From the IMG/VR virus record IMGVR_UViG_3300025289_000049, positions 1 through 44,449 of that record: a stretch of 44,449 nucleotides of DNA; one strand, written 5' to 3'. The stretch is from a virus. The translations under genes were made by a program, and so were the position numbers. Below the pieces are notes generated by a model. The model was not told the DNA's origin and ran no database searches. It saw nothing but the letters and a program-made list of their open reading frames with translations. How positions within the stretch are numbered: the stretch's first letter is position 1; each line of letters opens with the position of its first letter. Shown piece after piece: positions 1-6,824 of the stretch.

Positions 1-1
1 G

Positions 2-73
2 TCTGAGTTGGTGGAGGAAACCACCCCGGCCCCGGACGAAAGCGCGACAAGCGGCACCACTCAAAATCCCTGA
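2..73 (+). CDS. C-terminal end of a truncated plus-strand gene (tentative)
   Basis: An open frame runs from the window edge to a TGA at 71-73. It encodes an acidic, Thr/Pro-rich tail (begins SELVEETTPAPDES) that looks like the C-terminus of a protein starting outside the window. It is followed after 64 bases by a strong ribosome site for the next plus-strand gene, so it would be the upstream member of the same unit. A 7-bp inverted repeat (CCACTCA at 57-63, TGAGTGG at 71-77) overlaps the stop and could be a weak hairpin, but no T-run follows. Only 23 codons are visible, so no function can be given. Confidence 0.3.
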   Translation, partial: SELVEETTPAPDESATSGTTQNP

Positions 74-137
74 GTGGGTTAGTGCGCGGGATACTCGCGC
101 CCGTCCGGTGGCCGGGACTTTCAGGAAAGGAGACGAC

Positions 138-458
138 ATGACGAGGCAGAGAATCTGTCCGCAGTGCATCGCCGCCGGATCAGTGGGGCTGCGGGGCGAC
201 ACCCGTCCGTGCCCGAATTGCGACGCCATCCGCGCCGCCATCGCCGAGGAGCTGGAGAACGCTGCCAGGCGATTCGACGATGTCGGGAACGAGGCGGATT
301 GCAGGATTGAACACGGGGTGGATGGCGTGGCGGGACAGCATGTAGCCTATTTCCGCGACCGATGCCGCAAAGAGGCCGCTGCGATCCGCGCCCGCTCCGG
401 GACCGATCCGGCTTCGCGCCCGGACTTGGACAAAGCCCGCGAAAGGAAGGCAACGTGA
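138..458 (+). CDS. Small zinc-ribbon-like protein
   Basis: This encodes 106 residues. The ATG at 138 is chosen because AAAGGAG lies 7 bases upstream; an in-frame ATG at 108 has no such site. The N-terminus carries two Cys pairs, CPQC (residues 7-10) and CPNC (25-28), the spacing of a zinc ribbon. A helical Ala/Glu/Arg-rich segment follows (about 30-50), then a charged tail. The stop overlaps the GTG of the next gene in a GTGA, so the two are probably translationally coupled. It is one of the few plus-strand genes and opposes the lysis and structural block. Function unknown; a metal-binding accessory protein is the most that can be said. Confidence 0.65.
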   Translation: MTRQRICPQCIAAGSVGLRGDTRPCPNCDAIRAAIAEELENAARRFDDVGNEADCRIEHGVDGVAGQHVAYFRDRCRKEAAAIRARSGTDPASRPDLDKARERKAT

Positions 459-790
459 AACACGCAAACGCGCACCGGCAGAAACTATCGGGACGCTTGC
501 AGCGGCAGCAAGCGCGTAGCCCCATCTTGCCGGATTTTGAGCCCGGCCGCCAGAATCAGGCCGCCGACGCGCTGGCGGAGGCGATTGAGACACTGGAGGA
601 CCTGAGAACCGAAGAGGACGGAGGACAGTGCGGCGCCAACGACGCTCCAGGTCATCGTCACACCGTGCCCGGAATCTGGGACGACGACAACGGAGAACTC
701 GCCGGAAAGCCGTGCGCGTGGTGCGCGGCGTGGGACCAAGCCCGAGCCGCCCTCGCGGCCTACCGGACGGGAAAGGAGCGTGGAGAGTGA
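455..790 (+). CDS. Hypothetical protein with CAWC motif
   Basis: This encodes 111 residues from a GTG at 455, preceded by AAGGAAGG at good spacing. Both ends use the 4-base GTGA overlap with neighbours, which supports the frame. The N-terminal third is basic and Gln-rich. The middle is helical (AADALAEAIETLEDL). The C-terminal half has a lone Cys, two His, and CAWC followed by an Ala-rich helix, so a metal site built from Cys and His is possible. I do not recognise the family. Its partners are the zinc-ribbon gene before it and the short gene after it. Confidence 0.6.
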   Translation: MKHANAHRQKLSGRLQRQQARSPILPDFEPGRQNQAADALAEAIETLEDLRTEEDGGQCGANDAPGHRHTVPGIWDDDNGELAGKPCAWCAAWDQARAALAAYRTGKERGE

Positions 791-1023
791 GCGTTCCCAT
801 GAACTGGAAACACGTTGCCTTGTATAGGCTTATGCTGTCTCCTGAGTATCAAGAGTTCATGCGCAACGTACAGGACACCAAAGAGAAGATAATCATGGAT
901 TTGTTCGCCGATTGCGTGACTTCACCCAAGACTCGTACTTCTCGATCTCGGCGCGAAGCACGCGGTCGGACTCGCGGAGCGCGACGTGCTGGCGGAGAAT
1001 CTCCCGGAACTCGTCGTCCGTGA
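787..1023 (+). CDS. Small hypothetical protein, convergent with the lysis region
   Basis: This encodes 78 residues from a GTG overlapping the previous stop (GTGA), with GGAG upstream. The first ~36 residues look like ordinary protein (MNWKHVALYRLMLSPEYQEF). From about base 893 the frame is antisense to the end of the spanin-like gene on the other strand, and the protein becomes Arg/Gly/Ser-rich. The C-terminal half may be a by-product of that overlap, or the gene may have lost its natural stop. The convergent overlap is 131 bases. Function unknown. Confidence 0.5.
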   Translation: MSVPMNWKHVALYRLMLSPEYQEFMRNVQDTKEKIIMDLFADCVTSPKTRTSRSRREARGRTRGARRAGGESPGTRRP

Positions 1024-1216
1024 AGAACATCCCCTTCTCGGGGACAGGAATGGTAGAATCAACTCGGAGGCCAGAGATGGGCGTCAAGACAACAGGCTCG
1101 GGCAGGACCAAGCGGGGGAAGTCTACGGGCGGCGCTGGTCTGACGCCGGGGAGACAGCCAGACACAATAGACACTACCAAGATCAGGGACCAGATTAGTC
1201 GGGCCTTGAATGTCAT
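893..1216 (-). CDS. Lipoprotein, probable outer-membrane spanin (Rz1-like)
   Basis: This encodes 107 residues from the ATG at 1216, which has GGAG 7 bases upstream. The product starts MTFKAR, then a hydrophobic stretch ending in a lipobox (V-S-G-C, Cys at residue 21). That is a signal for lipidation and outer-membrane anchoring in a Gram-negative host. A Pro-rich segment follows, as in o-spanins, then a charged helical C-terminus. O-spanins pair with an inner-membrane spanin to fuse the membranes at the end of lysis. The gene directly upstream (1258-1557) is the obvious partner candidate. The lipobox is seen directly; the spanin role is inferred from it and from the holin-like neighbours. It is longer than lambda Rz1. 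Confidence 0.6.
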   Translation of the reverse strand: MTFKARLIWSLILVVSIVSGCLPGVRPAPPVDFPRLVLPEPVVLTPISGLRVDSTIPVPEKGMFFTDDEFREILRQHVALRESDRVLRAEIEKYESWVKSRNRRTNP

Positions 1217-1257
1217 GTTCACTCTCCACGATTCCCTATTTCGCTTCTGGCTTGAAC

Positions 1258-1557
1258 TCAATGCGCTTTTCCCACGCCCAACACATCCTCAACCCGCGTC
1301 CCAGGAGCCGCCCCCAGTACCCGCTTCTCGATCTCGGAAATCGACCTGTCGAATCGCGCACGAAGAGCCAAGGGCTCAGAGAGTGTCCGGATATCATTTT
1401 CCAAAACGCGGATCGCGGTGAGGGCCTCCACCCGCGCCGCCTCGTTCATCAGATTGTGTTGCTCGATGAACTCGCGCTTCCTCTGGATCGCGGCGAAGAT
1501 GTCCGCGATGGCAGACGCGATCTTGAAACCATGAATCAACAAGGAAAGCCAAGCCAT
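1258..1557 (-). CDS. Amphipathic coiled-coil protein, possible inner-membrane spanin
   Basis: This encodes 99 residues. The ATG at 1557 is chosen for its AAAGGTGG ribosome site; the longer frame upstream to 1653 lacks one. Residues 2-24 form a moderately hydrophobic segment (AWLSLLIHGFKIASAIADIF) that could be an uncleaved membrane anchor, although it contains His, Lys and Asp. A long charged helix follows with heptad-like spacing (residues 25-85). That is the layout of an i-spanin, and the lipoprotein gene lies 41 bases downstream. The start codon shares the palindrome CATG with the divergent gene at 1556. It could instead be an unrelated small structural protein. Confidence 0.5.
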   Translation of the reverse strand: MAWLSLLIHGFKIASAIADIFAAIQRKREFIEQHNLMNEAARVEALTAIRVLENDIRTLSEPLALRARFDRSISEIEKRVLGAAPGTRVEDVLGVGKAH

Positions 1558-1762
1558 GACGCTACCACCTTTCGATCCTACCGGTTCCTGCCCCAAGTGC
1601 CTGCACAGTAACATCACCGTATCGTACCACAACGAGTCATGCCACGATAGCACGTGCCCCCGCTCGTTTCAAGGCCCCGAACACCTTTCCCGCTGCTGTA
1701 CCCGTTGCCACTACAAATGGTGCGAGGCGGTGATCCCTACTACTCCGGAGACCAATCCATGA
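1556..1762 (+). CDS. Zinc-ribbon protein on the opposite strand
   Basis: This encodes 68 residues and fills a stretch with no minus-strand gene (1558-1798). AAGGAAAG stands upstream of the ATG. Cysteines are arranged as a ribbon: CPKC at residues 12-15, two Cys in an ESCHDSTC segment, then a CC-x2-C cluster before HYKWCE. This fits small phage zinc-ribbon proteins in which 'EHL..C..C...W.E' closes the ribbon. It is the only probable plus-strand gene inside the minus-strand block. Its start overlaps that of the gene at 1557 within CATG, so each ribosome site lies inside the other gene. Its stop overlaps an ATG at 1759, but the frame beyond runs antisense to the holin-like gene and is not called. 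Confidence 0.6.
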   Translation: MTLPPFDPTGSCPKCLHSNITVSYHNESCHDSTCPRSFQGPEHLSRCCTRCHYKWCEAVIPTTPETNP

Positions 1763-1798
1763 GTCAATGCGGCTTGGCCGGGTGGAACCGGAGAACGC

Positions 1799-2107
1799 CT
1801 ACACCTTCGCCGGAGGCAGAAGCGGCCCGGTCCCCACGGAAGCCAGCCGGTTCTTCCCCCATCCGAAGATGACCTGCATCACGGAATCGGCAAACGGGAT
1901 CACGGCGGCGGATAGGGCGAGCGTAGATTCGTCCATCGTGATGCCCTTCCAGTCGGCGTAGGCCCCGATCAGCGCCCCGATGAGGACCTCTGGCACCAGT
2001 TTCGACACGTCGAACGCCTCACCCTTGCCCTTGCCACTCTTGAGGTAGCCGACGAACGCGGCGACCGCCCCGGCCAGAGCGCCCATCCCGATCTTCTTGA
2101 GGTCCAT
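1799..2107 (-). CDS. Small membrane protein, probable holin
   Basis: This encodes 102 residues with a strong AAGGAG upstream of the ATG at 2107. Three hydrophobic segments can be seen: about residues 7-22 (Gly/Ala-rich), 38-53 (VPEVLIGALIGAYADW) and 64-83. They are separated by a Lys/Gly loop and a charged loop. Size and topology match class I-type phage holins, which form inner-membrane lesions that time lysis. It lies between the spanin-like genes and other small lysis-region genes. No family motif is decisive, and a structural membrane protein is possible. Confidence 0.55.
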   Translation of the reverse strand: MDLKKIGMGALAGAVAAFVGYLKSGKGKGEAFDVSKLVPEVLIGALIGAYADWKGITMDESTLALSAAVIPFADSVMQVIFGWGKNRLASVGTGPLLPPAKV

Positions 2108-2128
2108 GACTTGCTCCTTGAAGGAAGC

Positions 2129-2533
2129 CTACTTGGAATCCGGAATATTATTGCCCAAAGTCCCTTCACGTGCCCTCCGATCTGCTCGCGCCTTGAGCCA
2201 GTGCATTGCCTCCTGCACCTTGGTCAGCACGAATGCCCCCTCACGAGACGAGTAGGGTCCGGCTTGAAACTTCTCCATCCGGTCTGCGATGATGGCGAGA
2301 AGCACACCATCAAGAATTCCGGGCGTCGATCCAGATTCATGTCTCGGGCCACATTGGTACCGGATTCGGGCTATCTCGATCCGACCAGAAGTTGTAGCCT
2401 GTCCGGTACCCATCGTTCCATCGGTGTAACATACGTATTCATGTGCAGCCCCCCCAGGTCCGTCTGGCCCTGCTTCGATGGTGATGCTTTCCATGAGCCC
2501 ATGTCCATCATGGTGTGTCACGATCTCGCGCAT
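2129..2533 (-). CDS. Conserved phage protein with FQAGP motif
   Basis: This encodes 134 residues with AAGGAG 7 bases before the ATG. The C-terminal half (about 75-125) reads as an LLAII.DR..KFQAGP segment, then Ser/Arg/Glu, then a helix ending LKARADRRAREGTLG. From memory this matches a small family widespread in phages of Gram-negative bacteria (pattern 'DRL..FQ.GP....N..AL..L..AL..L..R...R..RG..GT'), usually annotated only as hypothetical. The N-terminal half has several His and Gly residues and could be a separate domain. It sits among lysis genes with no sign of a lytic enzyme. Function unknown. Confidence 0.6.
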   Translation of the reverse strand: MREIVTHHDGHGLMESITIEAGPDGPGGAAHEYVCYTDGTMGTGQATTSGRIEIARIRYQCGPRHESGSTPGILDGVLLAIIADRMEKFQAGPYSSREGAFVLTKVQEAMHWLKARADRRAREGTLGNNIPDSK

Positions 2534-2543
2534 GACCTACTCC

Positions 2544-2663
2544 TTACATTCCTTGGTTGACGATGCTGTAGAGCATTGACCCTACGACGAAAATTCCCAC
2601 TCCGATCCAGAGCCAGAGAAGCCACCGAGGGCATTCAGGCCACTTGTCAGGATCGTCAATCAT
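2544..2663 (-). CDS. 39-residue single-span membrane protein
   Basis: This is a short open frame starting MIDDPDKWPECPRW with one strongly hydrophobic segment (about residues 14-35, including WLWIGVGIFVVGSML). It begins 8 bases inside the end of the zinc-ribbon gene at 2656-2805 and ends 10 bases before the next start, so it fits the tight packing of the block. The acidic N-terminus followed by one transmembrane helix suggests a small holin, an antiholin or a spanin-like accessory. No family was recognised. The case rests on hydrophobicity, position and lack of any alternative gene here. Confidence 0.5.
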   Translation of the reverse strand: MIDDPDKWPECPRWLLWLWIGVGIFVVGSMLYSIVNQGM

Positions 2664-2805
2664 CGTCTGATTGCCCACTCATGCTGCCGCAATCCGGGCA
2701 TTCCAGCCCATAGAATTCTGCGCTTGGTGGATAAACTGCCACCCACTTCCGCCCGCAAATGTTGCACACCACTTCGCCCGAAAACCAGCCGTCGTCTATT
2801 CCCAT
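2656..2805 (-). CDS. 49-residue zinc-ribbon protein
   Basis: This encodes a small protein beginning MGIDDGWFSGEVVCNICG and ending in a Ser/Asp-rich tail. Two Cys pairs, CNIC (residues 14-17) and CPDC (36-39), flank a short beta-like segment with WVAVYPPS, a classic zinc-ribbon layout. AGGAAG lies just upstream of the ATG at 2805, which overlaps the previous gene by 10 bases. It falls below usual ORF length cut-offs and is easily missed. Role unknown. Confidence 0.6.
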   Translation of the reverse strand: MGIDDGWFSGEVVCNICGRKWVAVYPPSAEFYGLECPDCGSMSGQSDDD

Positions 2806-2984
2806 GACATCTTCCTGCGACGCGCAAGAGGGGTGGGAGGATAGTTTTCATCGAAGTACTTGCGATTCAGTTCAAGTTCCTCTTTCCGAATCGCCGCGAG
2901 TTCAGGGTTGTACTCGGCACCTTCCTGATACTCGGGATCGTACTTGTTTCGGTCCCAGCGAGGTGATGCGGGTTCGGAGGCCAT
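2796..2984 (-). CDS. Small hydrophilic hypothetical protein
   Basis: This encodes 62 residues, highly charged, rich in Glu, Arg, Asn and Tyr, with a predicted helix in the middle (ELAAIRKEELELNRKYF). GGGGG stands at good spacing before the ATG. It follows the XhlA-like gene with almost no gap and overlaps the 49-residue zinc-ribbon gene downstream. There is no membrane segment and no Cys, so it is not itself a holin or ribbon protein. I do not recognise the family. Confidence 0.5.
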   Translation of the reverse strand: MASEPASPRWDRNKYDPEYQEGAEYNPELAAIRKEELELNRKYFDENYPPTPLARRRKMSWE

Positions 2985-2985
2985 G

Positions 2986-3252
2986 TTATCCCCCTACCAA
3001 TTTGGACGCCACCCAGCCAATAGCCCCCAGGAACAGGGCGACGATGATCGTGCCTGCGGCCCCGTTCACCACCTTTCTCCACCCAAACAGGGTGACGAGA
3101 CGCTCCTCATGCCTGTCCACAAGCCGCTCCGTAACGGTAGCGCGGTTGGACAACCCGTCCATCTTTTCGTGGACCTTCTCGAACCGGGTATCCATGTCGC
3201 TATCGAGTTTGTCGATGCGCTCCAGGATTCTGTCATCGTTTCCGCTGCTCAT
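2986..3252 (-). CDS. XhlA-like membrane-anchored coiled-coil protein
   Basis: This encodes 88 residues from the ATG at 3252; an earlier in-frame ATG at 3285 runs into the neighbouring gene. Residues 1-55 form a charged coiled coil (ILERIDKLDSDMDTRFEKV). A C-terminal transmembrane segment follows (about 64-83, GAAGTIIVALFLGAIGWVAS), then a short Lys-containing end. Helix-then-membrane at this length matches the hemolysin XhlA family, which sits next to holins in phage lysis cassettes and acts at the inner membrane. Together with the holin-like gene at 1799-2107 it defines this stretch as the lysis region. Confidence 0.55.
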   Translation of the reverse strand: MSSGNDDRILERIDKLDSDMDTRFEKVHEKMDGLSNRATVTERLVDRHEERLVTLFGWRKVVNGAAGTIIVALFLGAIGWVASKLVGG

Positions 3253-3256
3253 GGCA

Positions 3257-3460
3257 CTATGGCCCCTTTCTCTCATCGGTTGCATCGCGCAGTTGACAGT
3301 AGTTGCAGTAATGGTGAAACCCCTTGCCGTAGGTAGTGGGGCACTCGCACACCAAGGGACTACGCCGTTCCCCCTCGCTTCGCTGAATGGGAATCATCAC
3401 GGTGTCGCATGGGCACACGTAATCCTCCGGCCTTCGGATGCCTTCAGGGCATCGGCTCAC
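3257..3460 (-). CDS. Cys-rich small metal-binding-type protein
   Basis: This encodes 67 residues from a GTG at 3460 that overlaps the fibre gene's stop (GTGA) and has AGGTG upstream. Cys motifs in order are a single Cys at residue 4, CPC (16-18), CEC and CNYC, plus two adjacent His residues just before CNYC. That is enough ligands for two zinc sites. It links the fibre genes to the lysis genes. A longer reading from 3541 overlaps the fibre gene more and has no better ribosome site. Function unknown. Confidence 0.5.
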   Translation of the reverse strand: MSRCPEGIRRPEDYVCPCDTVMIPIQRSEGERRSPLVCECPTTYGKGFHHYCNYCQLRDATDERKGP

Positions 3461-4011
3461 CGCTGCACCTGCCAGATTTCGCATAGCTTGTTGTAAGCGA
3501 TTCCAGCCGTGGCGCTGGACTTGCCCTTGATGAAGAGGCAATGCTTCCCAGTGGCCAACGCTTGAGGTCCCGTCCCCACGTCCGTGCTGATGGTGAGCAC
3601 TTCGTAGGTCGTGCTCGTGCTCGTCACCGAGGCTCTCGCCGTCGTCTCCTCATCGAAATAGATCAGGTACGTCGCCGTCTCCGTGGTCGCGGAGGATTTC
3701 ACCTCGATCACGAATTTGATCTTGTCAGGCAGCGCCACATCGGCTCGAATGCCGAACTCCATCGACTTCAGGACACCTTCGGCCGTTCCGATGACGGTAT
3801 CCTCGATGGAACTGGCGGAGAGACGCACGATCTTCACTCCATCCGAGAGTTGCCCGGCGGTGATGGAGGACGCCGCGATCTTGGACGATCCAATAACAGC
3901 GTTGTCCGCGATCTTGGAGGTGATGATGGCCTGTTCCTTGATGTGCCTCGACTCGATGGCGTTGTCGTTGATCTGGTGCGCGCTGATCTGTCCGAGCATG
4001 TCGGTTGCCAT
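3457..4011 (-). CDS. Tail-fibre-type protein with 'IADNAI' repeats
   Basis: This encodes 184 residues with TAGGAGA upstream. The first 60 residues contain tandem short repeats (QINDNAIESRHI, KIADNAVIGSSKI, SSITAGQL). They are typical of trimeric fibre shafts in which 'I.D.AI....I' units repeat. The C-terminal 100 residues are beta-rich with many Thr/Ser and would form the globular end. It is the last of three adjacent genes (3457-5264) that look like fibre or tail-tip parts, so receptor binding is a reasonable role. Trimerisation and receptor identity cannot be judged from sequence alone. Confidence 0.6.
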   Translation of the reverse strand: MATDMLGQISAHQINDNAIESRHIKEQAIITSKIADNAVIGSSKIAASSITAGQLSDGVKIVRLSASSIEDTVIGTAEGVLKSMEFGIRADVALPDKIKFVIEVKSSATTETATYLIYFDEETTARASVTSTSTTYEVLTISTDVGTGPQALATGKHCLFIKGKSSATAGIAYNKLCEIWQVQR

Positions 4012-4020
4012 GTCCGTCTC

Positions 4021-4545
4021 CTAGATATTGACTGTCACTTCCGTAAGTTGAATCGTTACGTTCGTGCCGCGCAGGTCCAACGAGTAGATGTCTCCAGCAA
4101 TCGTGGGAAGGTCGCCCTCCAGGATGTACTGACCTGCTGCCGTCACGGTAGTCGTGGCCACTTCTGTTCCACTCACCACAAGTCTCAGACTCCCGGCCGC
4201 ACTAGTCACTTCGACAATGACTCGAACCGCCACCGGAATCGAAGAGAAGGCCTGTTTGCTGAATCGGACTGTCTTGAGTGATAGTTCAATAATGGATGCA
4301 GCCTCAAGGATGTCGTCCGATACGACGTGTGAATAGATGCTTATTGGAAGTTGTGCGATGGGCACCTTGGAGGCGTCATCCAAAGAAGCATACCCACCTG
4401 CAACACCCTTGTTTGCCTTGTCCTCTTTCAAAGTCAGATCCGCGACTAAAGTCTCCAACATCACTTTGTCAGAACCATCGAGAAGTCCACTCTCAGGGCT
4501 CGATCCACCAATGGCAAGAGGCTCTTGTCCGAAGCGTGTTCTCAT
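4021..4545 (-). CDS. Tail-fibre protein with 'GVAGGYASLD' motif
   Basis: This encodes 174 residues from the ATG at 4545, which overlaps the upstream stop by one base (TGATG). Residues ~45-75 contain EDKANKGVAGGYASLDD followed by KVPIAQLP. This motif recurs in many phage fibres and marks a shaft-to-head junction. The C-terminal domain is beta-rich with a jelly-roll-like composition and no Cys. It lies between another fibre candidate and a tail-associated gene. An in-frame upstream extension to 4626 has Cys-rich, low-quality sequence and is rejected as the start. Confidence 0.6.
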   Translation of the reverse strand: MRTRFGQEPLAIGGSSPESGLLDGSDKVMLETLVADLTLKEDKANKGVAGGYASLDDASKVPIAQLPISIYSHVVSDDILEAASIIELSLKTVRFSKQAFSSIPVAVRVIVEVTSAAGSLRLVVSGTEVATTTVTAAGQYILEGDLPTIAGDIYSLDLRGTNVTIQLTEVTVNI

Positions 4546-5264
4546 CACCGCACCGCGAATTTGTTGTACCCGATCTCGTAGGCTGAAGCATTCACAGGCG
4601 CAAGCCCAAGCCGCGCCGACGACCAAAACGACCGAAGGTCCGGTGATGCCGACGCCCCATTCGTAATGACGATCCGCCAGTAGCAGCCAGTCGCCGGAAT
4701 CGCCGCAACGACGGTATCAGTATTGACCGGAACAGGTGTCCCCGGCAGCGCCGCAGTCACGAGGAAGTAGGCTATTGTTCCTCCGTTCAACTGCGCGTCC
4801 TGTCTCACGTGGGCGGTCGTGAAGCCGGTCCATGACGTGATGATCCTGGACATGAAGACCCTCGATCCTGCCCCCGTGAGTCCAGTGACGCACCTGCCAA
4901 GAATGAAGTCTGGAGCTGCGAACGGGCCGGGATCGGTCGGCGGAGGTCCAACACCAACAGGGGCATCGGTTGGCTGGTAGAAGTCCTCGCCGAATGCCCC
5001 GCTATGTCTCCGGAAGAGGGCATTCTCCGCGATCCGCGCCTGAAACTGCGCGTGTCGGAACTCACGGTCCGAGACCTCCAGCGAGAAGCGGTGGCGGTTC
5101 GCGGGAATCTTCTTCGGGTCGTCCACCGCCGTTGAGTAGTCCTCGCCGGCGATGACGGTTCCGGTGTTCACCATGCGGGCACGGATGTCCGTGAGGACCT
5201 TCGAGATCGTCTGCATGTCGAAGATCGGGAACTTCGGCGGCTGAATGGGAACCGGAAGGGTCAT
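4545..5264 (-). CDS. Tail- or fibre-associated structural protein
   Basis: This encodes 239 residues. The N-terminal 100 residues are helical and charged, mentioning both Arg-rich and acidic patches, and could attach the protein to the virion. The C-terminal 130 residues are beta-rich, with repeated Thr/Val strands ending AYEIGYNKFAVR. The gene lies directly between the ejection-type proteins and two fibre genes, so a fibre adaptor or tail tip is likely. I do not recognise a named family. Confidence 0.5.
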   Translation of the reverse strand: MTLPVPIQPPKFPIFDMQTISKVLTDIRARMVNTGTVIAGEDYSTAVDDPKKIPANRHRFSLEVSDREFRHAQFQARIAENALFRRHSGAFGEDFYQPTDAPVGVGPPPTDPGPFAAPDFILGRCVTGLTGAGSRVFMSRIITSWTGFTTAHVRQDAQLNGGTIAYFLVTAALPGTPVPVNTDTVVAAIPATGCYWRIVITNGASASPDLRSFWSSARLGLAPVNASAYEIGYNKFAVR

Positions 5265-5273
5265 GGTCCTTGC

Positions 5274-6821
5274 CTACGTGATCGTGGGTGCCTTGGCCTG
5301 GTTGAACGAGCCGAGAATCTGTCCCGTCTGCGGCGGCATGTAGTCCAGCGGGCGTGGGTAGTCCACCCCGAGGTCCGGGAACACTGGGCGGGAGACTGTG
5401 AACTCCGGAGCGTAGGCCCGGAGCCCAGAGAAGTCCACCGGCTCCGGCCTCGGCAGACGCGGAGGTTCGTATGCACTCTGTGCGCGATTCTGTCCGCCGA
5501 TCTGCTGGATGATGCTCAAGGGGCGCTCCCTCCGCAGGGTAGATGTCGGTCTGACCCTCTGCGGAGGTGCGGAAATTTCCGGTATCCCCCCCGATCTCCC
5601 GGATCGACTCGTCTGCTCGCCTGTCATGCCTGCAATGGAACGCGCTACGTAGCCCAAGGCACGCATCTTGGGGGTGATCTCGCCCGGACGGCCCTCCAAG
5701 CCTCCCGACGCGGCCAGGTCCTGAGCGTAGGCGTTCAGGCGGGGGTTGGCGGCGGCAGGATCGACCCCGTAAGACATGATGGCACGGTTCCCGGCCTGAA
5801 TGTTCAGGAGACGGTCCCTCTGCTCGGGTGTGGCCTCGCCAAGGGCGACAACAGTTTGCAGGTAGTTCTCTTCACCCTTCGTCTTCGCCAACATCTTGGC
5901 GTTATCCCGCTCCACCTTACGAGTGTACTCCTCAGCCTTCTTGGTCTCGTCCTGCTTCTGGATCAACTCGATGGAGTCCACCTGCTTGTTCAGGACATCG
6001 GCGACTTCCGGCCTGATCTCGGACGCGGCCTGCGCGATGACGCCACGGGCCGTAGGGATGTCCTTCATCCTGAGCGCCTTTTCGACCGCAGTTCTGGCTA
6101 CACCTTCACGCTTGTATGTGTCTTTGGTCTTCTGGTGTTCGATTCGGGCGGCATCTTTCTCTGCGGCGCGTTCGACGCTTCGACGTTTTTCGATCTTTCT
6201 CTGGAATGCTTCTCTCTGTTTCAGATTCGGGTTGTCCCTCACTTCTGTGGCGATGGCGGCTAGCGCCTCTTCGGTCTTGCCGTCGTCGATCATAGCTTCG
6301 ACCCTGCGCACATTCTCATCCGCCGCCTTTTCGGCGACGAGATACTCCTCGTCCGTCTGCACGTCATCCAAGTATCTGCCACGAATCGTGTCTGGCAAGG
6401 CGGACAGAATCGCCTTCATTCTCGCCAAGTCTCGTGCCGCCATGTCCAAGTCGCCGTCTTTCAGATTGTTGTAAAAGGCGGTCTGGCGGGTGGAGAAGTC
6501 TCCGATGCTCTCTTTGACGGAAGCCTCACGTTGCGTCTCTTCGGTCTTCTGCCTGTGGAACGTCTTCGTTCTCTTGAGCACCACGTCAGCGTCTTTTTCG
6601 AGGACATCTTGTATCCGGTTACGTGCCGCGTCACCGTCGGCAATGGACAAGGCGCTGGCAATCTCCTCGTCGATTCTCTGTTCCAGAAGATCGTATGCGT
6701 AGCCCGTCTCATTCTGATCGGTTGGATCGACGATATCGCGGCCAAACATCGCCCGCAATTCGCGGCGAAGTTTAGTGATGATCGCCAGTTCCGTCTGGCG
6801 CTGATAGTCGTCGTTTGGCAT
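5274..6821 (-). CDS. Coiled-coil internal virion (ejection-type) protein
   Basis: This encodes 515 residues with GGAGAAG before the ATG. Residues 10-330 are almost entirely charged helix, rich in Glu, Lys, Arg and Ala, with long coiled-coil stretches and no Cys. From about 340 the sequence turns Pro/Gly/Arg-rich and probably disordered, ending in Pro-rich repeats with PR/PE pairs. It starts 3 bases after the giant gene ends. A long helical protein beside a giant virion protein is the usual arrangement for podovirus ejection proteins that enter the cell with the DNA. That role is inference from layout. Confidence 0.5.
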   Translation of the reverse strand: MPNDDYQRQTELAIITKLRRELRAMFGRDIVDPTDQNETGYAYDLLEQRIDEEIASALSIADGDAARNRIQDVLEKDADVVLKRTKTFHRQKTEETQREASVKESIGDFSTRQTAFYNNLKDGDLDMAARDLARMKAILSALPDTIRGRYLDDVQTDEEYLVAEKAADENVRRVEAMIDDGKTEEALAAIATEVRDNPNLKQREAFQRKIEKRRSVERAAEKDAARIEHQKTKDTYKREGVARTAVEKALRMKDIPTARGVIAQAASEIRPEVADVLNKQVDSIELIQKQDETKKAEEYTRKVERDNAKMLAKTKGEENYLQTVVALGEATPEQRDRLLNIQAGNRAIMSYGVDPAAANPRLNAYAQDLAASGGLEGRPGEITPKMRALGYVARSIAGMTGEQTSRSGRSGGIPEISAPPQRVRPTSTLRRERPLSIIQQIGGQNRAQSAYEPPRLPRPEPVDFSGLRAYAPEFTVSRPVFPDLGVDYPRPLDYMPPQTGQILGSFNQAKAPTIT

Positions 6822-6824
6822 GTG

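Noticed and set aside
1759-1961. Plus-strand frames continuing after the zinc-ribbon gene (ATGA at 1759; frame 1767-1961)
   Set aside because: They run antisense to the holin-like gene, which has a strong ribosome site and clear membrane segments.
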